The position numbers and the translations under genes are program-made. The notes beneath the pieces are model-generated. The model had not been told where the DNA came from and did not search any database. It was given only the letters and a program-made list of their open reading frames with translations. A DNA stretch of 64,000 bases from Mytilus trossulus (lineage: Eukaryota; Mollusca; Bivalvia; Mytilida; Mytilidae): positions 6,666,117-6,730,116 of the forward strand of contig NC_086386.1 in the NCBI RefSeq assembly GCF_036588685.1, read 5' to 3'. Shown in pieces: positions 12,801 to 24,800 of the stretch (position 1 is its first letter; each line of letters starts with the position of its first letter).

Positions 12801-15800
12801 CATCATCAGACTGACTACGACTACAGCCCCTAATAAAACAAATATCAACATCAATCACTGAGGCCATCATCAGACTGACTACGGATACTGCCCCGAATAA
12901 AACAAATATCAACATCAATCACTGAGGCCATCATTAGACTGACTACGGCTACTGTCCCTAATAAAACAAATATCAACATCAATCACTGAGGCCTTCATCA
13001 GCCTGACTACGGCTTCTGCCCCTAATTAAAAAAAATATCAACATCAATCACTAAGGCCATCACCAGACTGACTACGGCTACTGCCCCTAAAACATATAAA
13101 CATCATTCACTGGAGCCACCATCAGACTGACTACGGCTACAGCCCCTAATAAAACAAATATCAACATCAATCACTGAGGCCATCATCAGACTGACTACGG
13201 CTACAGCCCCTAATAAAACAAATATCAACATCAATCACTGAGGCGACCAACAGACTGACTACGGATACTGCCCCTAATAAAAAAAAATGTCAACATCAAT
13301 CACTGAGGCCACCATCAGACTGACTACGGATACTACCCCTAATAAAAAAAATGTCAACATCAATCAATGAGGCCGCCATCAGACTGACTACGGTGACTGC
13401 CCCTAATAAAACAAATATCAATATCAATCACTGATCAGTCCATCATCAGACTGACTACTGCTACAGCCCCTAATAAAATATATATCTACATCCATCACTG
13501 ATGCAATCATCAGACTGACTACGGCTACTGTACCTAATAAAACAAATATCAACATCAATCACTGAGGCCATCATCAGACTGACTACGGATACTGCCCCTA
13601 ATAAAAAAATATCAATATCAATCCCTCAGGCCATCATTAGACTGACTACGGCTACATGTACTGCCCCTAATTAAAAAAAAATATCAATATCAATCACTCA
13701 GGCCATCAATAGACTGACTACGGCTACTGCCCCTAATAAAAAAAAATGTCAACATCAATCAATGAAGCCATCATCAGACTAACTACGGCTACTGACCTAA
13801 TAAAAATTATAAAAATTAACCACTGAGGCCACCATCAGACTGACTACGGATACAGCCCCTAATAAAACAAATATCAACAGCAATCACTGGGGCCACCATC
13901 AGACTGACAACGGCTACTGTACCTAATAAAAAAATATCAACACAATCACTGAGGCCATCATCAGACTGACTACGGCTACTGTACCTAATAAAAGAATATC
14001 AACACAATCACTGAAGCCATCATCAGACTGACTACAGCTATTGTACCTCATAAAAAAATATCAATATCAACCACTGAGGTCATCATCAGACTGATTACGG
14101 CTACTGTACCTAATAAAACAAATATCAACATCAATCACTGAGGCCATCATCAGACTGACTACGGCTACTGTACCTAATAAAAAAATACCGACATCAATCA
14201 CTGAAGCCACAATCAGACTGACTACGGCTACTGCCTCTAATAAAAAAATATAAACATAAACCACTGAGGCCACCATCAGACTGACTACGAGTACTGCCCT
14301 TAATAATATAAATATCAATATTAATCACTGGGGCCACCATCAGACTGACAACGGCTACTGTACCTAATAAAACAAATATCAACATCAATCACTGAGGCCA
14401 TCATCAGACTGACTACGGCTACTGCTTCTAATAAAAAGAATAGCAACATCAATCACTGAGGCCATCATCAGACTGACTACGGCTACTGTCCCTAATAAAA
14501 AAAATATTAACATTAATTACTGCGGTCATCATCAACATGACTACGGCTACTGTCCCTAATAAAAAAATAACAACATCAATCACTGAGGCAATCATCAGAC
14601 TGACTACGGCTACTGCCCCTAATAAAAAAAATATCAACATCCATTACTGAGGTCATCATCAACATGACTACGGCTACTGTCCCTAATTAAAAAAATATCA
14701 ACATCAATCACTGAGGCCATCATCAGACTGACTACGGCTACTACCCCTAATAAAAAAAATATCAACATCCATTACTGAGGTCATCATCAACATGACTACA
14801 GCTACTGCCCCTAATAAAAAATAACAACATCAATCACTGAGGCAATCATCAGACTAACTATGGCTACTGCCCCTAATAAAAAAAATATCAACATCAATCA
14901 TTTAAGCCATCATCAGACTGACTACGGCTACTGCCCCTGATAATAAAAAAATCGATCAACATCAAACTGACCCGAGCTTCTGCACATACTAGAAACACAA
15001 TTATCATAACACATAAGGAAGAGCAAACAAGTGGTCTCATAACACAGATGATCTTTTAATGCAGGTTCAATATAAATGAAATCTATAAATAATGGTCTCT
15101 AAACAGAGGTGGTTGCTTAATACAGGTCTCTTGTACATGTTTCATTGTATATGAGTATAACTCTGACTGCTGCTACTGCAACATGCAATCTCAGTTAACT
15201 GCGGTTACTGCTACATGTAATCTGAAAATTAACTGCAGCTACTGCAACATGAAATTTCAATTAACAAATAACCTTTTAGACAGGGAATCTTCGTTCAAGG
15301 TTTGTTTCGGAAAAAGATATTGTTGCTCAAGTTTGGCTTCTTTTGCCAGACTGAAAGACACATGAAGAAAGCGAGAACGTCCAATCGGTTATCCTTACCT
15401 ACAGAGAGATGCCTTGATGATCCGAGGAAAAAGTATGTCAAAGGACCAAAGAAGGCAGTATACATTCCACATATTGGTGGGAGTGTTGTCAATAAACCAA
15501 ATGCCATACCTGAAATAAGAAAAGTTAGATGTACATCCGATATATTGCTGTAGATGGCATTGCTTTCAACAATCCAAAGCCACATTTTACATTAACCAGG
15601 CGGCGAGGCATATAACGGTATACATTTTGCTTATTCAAAATGAAGGTTAAAATGTTAGAGGTTATAACATGTATAAATAATGCACAAAATGAGCAAACTT
15701 CTTTTTTCTGTATTGTTTAAGTTGGATCTTTACTGACTGAATCACACGTGTATCATTAGTTACCATCATTACATAAAGAGGACCCATGAACAAACGGACT

Positions 15801-18800
15801 TTGTCTCACAAATTTCGTAACACTTCAAGCAATGCATAGTTAGAAACCTATTGTTCAGTGGTTGTCGTTTGTTTCGTTTGTGGATGTGGTTTACAAGTGA
15901 TTCTCGCTTTTCGTATTTTCATATAATATATTGTACCGTTGGGTTTCCTGTTTGAATTGTTTTATACTAGTCTTTTTTGGGGCCTTTATAGTTTACTGTT
16001 CGTGGTAAGCCTAGGTTCCGTGTTGAAGGCCATACTTTGAACTGAAATGGTTTTCTTTCACCAATTGTCGATAGAATCTGTTTGTTATTGATGTGAAGTT
16101 GGTGTTGAATTCCACTATCTGTTTCAGTGTTATTTCGCAGATTAAAGAAAAAGACTTTTGACCTGTAATGTGTTTATAAAAGCCAAAAACTATTTAATAT
16201 TGTGATCTTTCTTTTTGTTCTAATCACTGAAATTTAATAAATCAAGTACATTATACAACTGCACAATTTATGTAACCATGCCATTCCATCCATCTCATGG
16301 TTTCTTTATATATATGTTCCAGACCGTATGAGTATTTGGACCGTATGCGTACGGTCCGGACCGTATGCGTATACTCGTACGGTCCGACCATACGCGTACG
16401 GTCGGACCGTACGAGTATACTCATATGGTCTAGTACGAGCTGGATAATACCGGTATTTGGACCGTATGGATATATTTTAGACAAACATTTATCAACAAAC
16501 TTTTATTGAGTTTTAAAAATTAACATTTAATAATTTATTACAATTAAATATATAAAGTGAACAAGTGAACATTTAATTGAATTGAATAGTTCTGAAATTA
16601 ATTGTCTATCGAAATCCTGTTTTGGCACTCTCGGTCCGGGTGACACTTGCTGCCACAAGGAACGTCTGATTTTTTACATTTGCATGTCTTTGTCAGACAT
16701 GTTCCTTTACATTTGCACTCTTACTTGCAAGAGCAAAAACTTGCTTGTTTTGCGGTCGCATGCAAGGAAATTCCGTTTGTACTTCAATGTTCCTTGTCAA
16801 AAGTTCAATATCACCCATATCATAACATGAGTTCAAAATACCAGCTTGTACAAACTTGCATCTTTTCCGATGATATCATCAACCCTACATAATAATCTGG
16901 GAAGATCTCCCGATGCCCTATCAACAAACTGGTATTCGCACAGTGACAAAGCTACCTTTTTCAATTTTTGCATTAGTTTTTGACACTTTTTTATTATATT
17001 TTCTCATTATATTTTCGACAGATTTTTTATAATTTTTGTCAAGTATCTTTCGTATTCTGTCGTGAGAAGTCATTTGTCCGTCGTCAAAAGTTCAACATCA
17101 CCCATATCATAACATTCCAAATTCAGGACAATTGATCAATGCGAATTGCTTCTCCTTAACATATTGTTGGAATCTCGCTGAATCACTTTTCCCATTATCA
17201 AAACTCTTCTAATTCTCTCAGTTTTCTCACAAGTGAACAGCTGGTTTGACGGTTTTTATAGTAAAGTTCCTAAATATTCTAAAATCTTTTCTTCCCACAT
17301 TTTGTTTACTTCTAAATAATCTAATAACTTCAATTCAGTGAGCAATATTCAATTTCGTGTACATGTATTTCTGACATGCTAAATACATGAGATTATCGGA
17401 TTAAATTTACGCGACTTGTTTGAATAATTAAAATATTATGTTTTTATTCCAATTACTACATTTGTGCTATTAAAGATTTTATATTAATTCGAGATTTCAG
17501 TTATGTTGACCTGTAAAATACATTCGTATCTAATGAACTTGATCTACTTCTTAAAATCAGTCAGACCGTACGCGTACGGTCCAAATACTCATACGGTCTG
17601 GAACATATATATGGTATTGTTGTTACTCCTTTCATATTCACATACTAAAGTCTTGAGAAATAAAAATTATTAACAAGATTATTTTATAAATTTCAAGTCA
17701 CTTTTATTATTTGGCGAAATTGCAATGTTGTTCTTTGAATCATATGCATCTAGTCTAAAAGTGGAACTAGAAATCTTTAAATTTCGCTGAACAATCATAT
17801 ACGGGAAATGAGAATTTTAGAAGAAGAAGTATCCAACATAATCTGTATATTAATAATATATCCGGAGCACCTGAGATCACCCCTAGTTTTTGGTGTGGTT
17901 CGTGTTGTTTATTCTTTAGTTTTCTATGTTGTGTCGTGTGTACTATTGTTTTCTGTTTTTCTTTTTCATTTTTAGCATTTGCGTTGTCAGTTTGTTTTAG
18001 ATTTATGAGTTTGACTGTCCCTTTGGTATCTTTCGTCCCTCTTTTAATAAGATTGTTCTTTATACCGGCATTTGTACAATGTAGCTAGCTGACGTACCTT
18101 GGGGTATCTGCATGATACCGACAGTAATTCCAGAGAGAATATCACTTACTAAGTATTTCCGTAAGTTATATTGTTTTAGGTTCTGTATTATAGGCACATT
18201 AGAAAACAAACATGACTTCATGTAATTCAATGATGAGTACTTCCTGGCATGTCTTTTAATTCTGTGGCAAATCCTTTTTTTTTTATTTTCTTTTTAGAAT
18301 ATTTAGCATTAAAATCAACAACTCTGTGTAAACCGATGTTTTCATACGTTGTTAATTCCAGGATTTCTGGTTCAAGCTTTGCCATAATGGCAGTGTACAT
18401 GTAGTTTTATATTTCCACGTGTTTTACATGTTTTATACACAATAATCCATACACATAGCAACACGCAAATTATGGTTCTAGATCATTAAACTGCTAAAAA
18501 TACAATTTAAATGTTTGTAAAAATTTGAGCCATGGCCAATTTGCCGGCGATTTGTTTCATTCGATTAGATAGGTAAATCATGCTTTAAATAGCCCGATCG
18601 ATGTTAATTATAGAACATGATAATACGTCACGTCATCTATTTTCATACCTTGAACAGGTATTCCTACATAAACAAGGCCAAGACTATTGATTTTTTAATA
18701 TTGATTTTATTTTATTATTAACATCCTTTATGCAAGGTGCCATACCACGTAACATGCCAAGGAGCCAAATAACACGGAACAAATTCAAATCTTGATTGTC

Positions 18801-21800
18801 TCATTCTAAATATATGTATATCTGTACTTTTCCTGGTCTTTTAAGGTTTTATCGTCTATAAGATAAGATACTACATGTTTATATTTTAACCCGAGAACAT
18901 CTTTAATACCGTCAGTAAGTCATAGATCACCCTGTGTTACTGACACATGTTATATTGCCTTTTCTGTCATTTTAACAAATCGGACCTTCGTTGTGATAGA
19001 GATGCAACAGCTTCTTGATGTTTTACCTACAATCATGACAATCACGATTTGTAGTGTAATTGATTGTTCTGTTGTGCTGTTTTATTTTCTGATGACTGAA
19101 GTACCGGTGTAGGGACGGTGGTAAACATTTCAGAACTAGTATCTAAACAGTTTGTGAATTGGCGACAAAGTTGTTGTTGACTGCATTTGTTACATATGAT
19201 ACCATGTTCAAAAACAGTTTCGAAAAATAGTTTGTGTTGTTTTGAAACTTGTATACAATGGCCTTATTTTAAGTTATGTGTCCTTGGATATATGTAATAA
19301 ATGTAACCACATTAATAGAAAGTAAGTCAAGAGTATGGATAGTCTAGGAATGCACACAATAAGCAATACATTTTTTTTCTTTGATACATGTAAAATGATA
19401 AACTAGTAAACTATATAGTCAAAATGAACCAGAATGACTCTATGAATTAAGCAAACATCCGAAAAAATATGATTGAAACATTAAAATTTTAATATAACAA
19501 TACAAAAAAATGCAAATATTTTGAGCGAGATTCGAACCCTTTCTTTTTAACCATCATTTATTAGTAGTTCTGTGCTCTACTAATGGAGCTACGGCGATGC
19601 TTATACATCTCTGTCTTATTAAGAATCTATATCGGTACAATTTATCGATGTTACAATTTTTTCTTTAAAAAGTTGTTTTTTATGTAATAAGGACACTCTA
19701 AACCAATTTCATTTTGAGTGAACAAGTTGTATGAATAACAACAGTCATAAAAAGTATAACTTTGTTTTGGTTTGAAATGTCCTTCTTAGGGGATTCCATG
19801 TTTTTCTCACCTAAAAACACCTGAAAATCCGCATATTAGACTTTCATCCTTTTTTAGGGTCAAATTAACTTTTGATCACACATGTCATAATATATGTAAA
19901 TCGAGATATTGATCAAAAAGCATTTTTATTTTTTGTTTTTATAGTAAATTTTATTCTTTCGGCACTTTTTGAAATTGGCCCTTCTATGAAAAAAATCATC
20001 GATAAATTGGCCATACCTCTTTCTTTCAGTGTTGTTTTTTGTCAAAGATATAAATGGCAGATGTTAACTTTGTTTATACCTAAGTCTAATTAGAACATTC
20101 ATTAAGAGCCAATCCGTCAGAAAACCATGCAATATTCAGAACATCTTCCAAATCATCTATCCCAACTTGACAAATCTTTATACATCATTTTCATACTTGA
20201 CAACAACAAAAAAAGAATTTTACCGCTTAATTTTTCCCAGAACTGTATCTATTTTTAGTAACAGCCTCTTTGCATACTTCTGTAAATTCATTATGAAACC
20301 AAGGAAAATTCCAACCTTTTTATGCTTTTTATTAAGAATTACCGAGAAGCATATTAAATGGTGTAGTTGAGTTTTAGAGTAATATCAGCTGAAACCCATC
20401 CATTTTACTACATTAATTTAAACGATTAGCACCTTGTCAGGAGCACGGACCCGAAGGCGTTTTTTTTCATATACGAATTTACGTGGTTTTCATTTGCTTC
20501 AAACTTGCAAGACCCATTCCGCATATGTTTGAAACTTATATTAGGTTTAAGTCAGTCTGATTAAAACCAGCCCGACTCCCTACTTGCGTTTACAAACGCA
20601 TTGGATGGTGGGGGATGGTTTTAATCAGACTGATGAACTCTTACACTTAAAATATGTATGAGAAAAACTATGTATTACTAGGAAAAATCATTAATCTTGC
20701 CATATTGTTTTATTTAAAGCAGCCAAATATGCCATAAAAGGCTTATTTTTGCTGTTTTCGGGCAATTGTGTGGTAATTTGCATTACTAAGGTACACCAAT
20801 GTGCCAAATGTGAACTCTTTTAGCAAAAATGACATCCGGACGGTTTGGTATGGTTTTCTGGCAGATTGGCTCTTAATTATAGCTAATTATAAGCTAATTA
20901 TCCATACGCACCAAACGCATATGTTTTGTTTCACACATAGGTTGTAAAGTCTATTTAAATGAGGTAAGAATCTAAGCTCTGAGCCTCCTCGTTGGGTTTT
21001 TGATTACATTATTATTTGGTCGGTGTTTTAAGTTTGATTACTAACCAAATATTTCATGATTACTTGATGATCTAAGACTGTTCTTTTGATTAATTGATTA
21101 CCGAGTTTAAACAAAATTAGAATCAAAAGATAAAAGAGATCATCATTTTATTCCCTTATTGCGTTATAGGAATAGTTACATCCTAGTCAGATAATGTTGA
21201 ACAGATTTCTAACGGATGACAGGTTAGTTATTTCTTAAAATATGAGTTTCTTCTAACTTCGCTTGTGTAAAACAAAGGAATAATTTTATTGATGTTTATT
21301 TACATGTATCTATATGTATCTATAAATAGCCGAAATAGCCTATTAAATGTGACCTAGAGTAGATGAACATAACTATGTATAAGTCAGTATGTAAAAAACA
21401 CGTAACTACTTAGCTACATTTTGCAATGCGATACATTTTCGCGCATTTAGATTATATATATATACAATTAATCAAGATGTTACAAATGTACATGTATCTA
21501 CCCGCAATAGAAAAAATTATATATAAGGTTTTAGAGAGGTTACATGTGAACTTCCTTATTTATGACATTATGCAGTGAAATATCTACAGTGTACGTGAAA
21601 GAGAGTCCAAAGTAAAAAAGGAAAATCCAAGAATGTCCTTTTTAGAGGTCGATATTTGCTGTTTTGGTGAAAATACCTAATTCTGCAATTTCATATGCTA
21701 ATATTCTGCTTTTGATGGGTATGTTTTGCAAACAAACAGTGTTAGAAGAAATTTCTTTTCTGACAAAGGAAACACATGGAGAAAAAAGCATCATTAATAT

Positions 21801-24800
21801 GACAATTTTATTGGATATATATATATTAAATTACTATTTATATTTTACAAAATATTTAAATCACAATGAAATGAAGAACAGTAACCTATAAATGAATAAA
21901 ATGGAAAGCAATAATCGTTCTCTACATTTTGTTCATAAAACTTTCCCGATTCCTTGGAAGAAATTTCTTCCAACAAATTAGAAAACGTATTTTATTCCAA
22001 TAAAGTATACAATTTTAGTTAGTAAAGTCAACTTGTTCTCTTCATATGCATCTTCGCTCAATTTGGAAGAAATTTCTTCCAAGTAATAACAAACCATTCA
22101 AAATTTCTCCCATCAAATATAGAAACATTTGATACATTTAAACATATTAATTTCAATGTTTTAACACAGATCGTTCACTTCATTTAATGTTCCTTCTTGG
22201 AAGAAATTTCTTCCAACTAATTAGAAAATTCATTTCTAATAAAAGTGGGCAATTTCAGTTAATAAACTCAACTTGTTCATTTCGTTTTCATCCTCTCTCA
22301 AGTTGGAAGAAATTTCTTCCAAGTAATATCAAACCATTCAAAATTTCTCCCATTAAATGTAGAAACATTTGATACACAGATAGTTCACTTCATTTATGTT
22401 CCTTCTTGGAAGAAATTTCTTCCAACTAATTAGGAAAATCATTTCTAATAAAGTAGGCAATTTTAGCTAATAAACTTAACTTGTGATAATTTTCGTCCTC
22501 TATGAAGTTGGAAGAAATTTCTTCCAAGTAATATCAAATCATTCAAACAAATATAGAAACTTGTAATATATTTAATTTTTTCCCCATTTGTTAAACACAG
22601 AAAGTTCTCTTCATTTAATGTTCCTTCTTGGAAGAAATTCCTTCCAACAATATAAAATTTAATGCAATAATAGTTAATAAACTCAACTTGTTCACTTCAT
22701 TTTTTATTCTCCTATCCTCTATCAATGCTACAGTCTACGAATCTCCCCAAGCGTATTGATAGACCCTCCTATTATGCGGTTGCAGAGTATGACTCCTTCA
22801 GTGTATTGCCTCACCCTCCTATTTCGTTGATGCGGGTTATGAATCATCCAGCTGATCATATTTCGTTTGTACACTACATTTACACGTTGACAGTCTGTCT
22901 TGTAATTATTCAAACAACACAATATAAAAGTTATTCAGGGTGTCCAATTTATATTTTTTTCTTTTATCTAAATAATTTGTAATGAATTAACAATTGACAA
23001 TCTCATCGGATAATACTATTTTATCATTTTCACATGTCCTTTAAATTTGGATATCAAATAATTTTAAATATTTCAAGAACATCATTCTTGTTCAGCTGAA
23101 GAGATGAATCTAACATTTTCCTGTTGCACAGTTGGTTGGTCAGCTTGCCAAGTTTTGCTATAGCTAATGTCATGGTCTTTTTACTTATTGTTTCCAAATA
23201 AACGGTCAAGTTATTGTATTCTAAACTGCCACTGACACCTGGAAAAGAAATATACATACAATTGAGATTGAAAATGGGGAATGTGGCAAAGAAACAACAA
23301 CCCGATCATAGAGCAGACAACAGCAGAAGGTCAACAAGAGGTCGTCAATGCAGCGAAAAATTCACGCACCCGGAGGCGTCCTTCAGCTGGCCCCTAAACA
23401 AATATACTAGTTCAGTGACAATGTACGCCATACTAAACTTCAAATTATACACAAGAAACTAAAATTAACCGCATTCTTAATACGACCACAGAGTTCGAAC
23501 CCTGAACACTGGGACAAGTATGGACACAACATTCAAGCTTGATACAGCTCTGAATTTGGATTGTGATTAAATAGTTGACACAGCACAGGTTTCTAACACA
23601 CAATGAATGTGGTATAAGAACTTAAACTTAAAAACTTAAGATTCTAAATTGGACATTACCTATTTTGGTCCAATATCCAAAATCTAAATACATCGTTAGA
23701 TTCAGCATATCAAAAACCCCAAGAATTCAATTTTTGATGAAATCAAATGAAGTTCAATTGTGGAACATTTAGACTTCAATGTGGACCAATTTGATAACCC
23801 GGCCTAAGCATAAAAAATCTAAAAACATGGTTAGATTAAGCATATATCAAAGAGCCCCATACATACAATTTTTGTTGAAATCAAACAAAATTTAATTTTA
23901 AACCCCAATTTGGACCAACTTTAAAACTGGACCCATAATCGAAAATCTAAATGTATGTTTAGATTCAGCATATCAAAGAACCTCAAGTATTCAATTTTTT
24001 TTTTAAATCAAGCAAAGTTTAATTTCGGACCCCGATTTGGACCAACTTGAAAACCAAATAATCAATAATCAAAAATCTAAGTACATGAACATGTTAAGAT
24101 TCAGCATATCAAAGAACCTCAAGTATTCAATTTTTTTAAAAATTAAACAAAGTTTAATTTTGGACCCCGATTGTGACCAACTTGAAAACCGGGCCAATTA
24201 TCAAAATTATAAGTACATGTCCATGTTTAGATTCAGCATTTCAAAGAACCCCAAAAATCATTTTTTGTTAAAATCAAACTTAGTTTATTTATGGACATTT
24301 TGGACCTAAATGTAGACCAATTTGAAAAAGGGACGAAAAATTCAGAATTACATACATAGTTAGATTCGGCATATCAGAGAACCCCAATTAATCATGTTTT
24401 GATGAAATCAAACAAATTTTATTTTGAACCCTTTGGGACCCTTGTTCCTAAACTGTTGGGACCAAAACTCCCCAAATCAACCCAACCTTCCTTTTATGGT
24501 CATAAACCTTGTGTTTAAATTTCATAGATTTCTATTTACTTACTCTAAAGTTATTGTGCGAAAACCAAGAAAAATGCTTATTTTGTGCCCTTTTTGGCCC
24601 CTAATTACTAAACTGTTCCGACCTCAACTCCCAAAATCAATCCCAACCTGTGTTAACAAACCTTGTGTTTAAATTTCATTGATTTGTATTTACTTATACT
24701 AAAGTTATTGTGCGAAAACCAAGAATAATACATATTTGGGCCTTTTTTGGCCCCTAATTTCTAAACTCCTTAAAATCAATCCCAACCTTCCTTTTGTGGT

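Larger units (their letters stand above)
18541..20890. other. 2.3-kb insertion relative to the right duplicate copy
   Basis: Absent from the equivalent position near 45780. Contains a degenerate tRNA-like sequence (19523-19600) and a TTAA-flanked inverted-repeat element (20102-20876). No protein-coding exon recognised. Confidence 0.6.

Noticed and set aside
12660-14640. Several 60- to 96-codon frames with VSLMMASVIDV repeats
   Set aside because: They are translations of the splice-boundary minisatellite, occur in shifting frames and lack starts or donors of their own.
19523-19600. Functional tRNA gene
   Set aside because: A- and B-box-like motifs are present, but the anticodon stem and acceptor stem do not pair. 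Kept only as a low-confidence tRNA-like feature.
21664-21891. 75-residue frame, also found inverted at 43481-43708
   Set aside because: Its near-identity reflects the two terminal inverted repeats. The sequence includes one of the degenerate palindromes and has no recognisable protein features.
21953-22650. CRISPR-like spacing of a 20-bp palindrome
   Set aside because: Intervening sequences repeat and are not unique spacers, the host is an animal, and the same ladder is mirrored at the other end of a transposon-like element.
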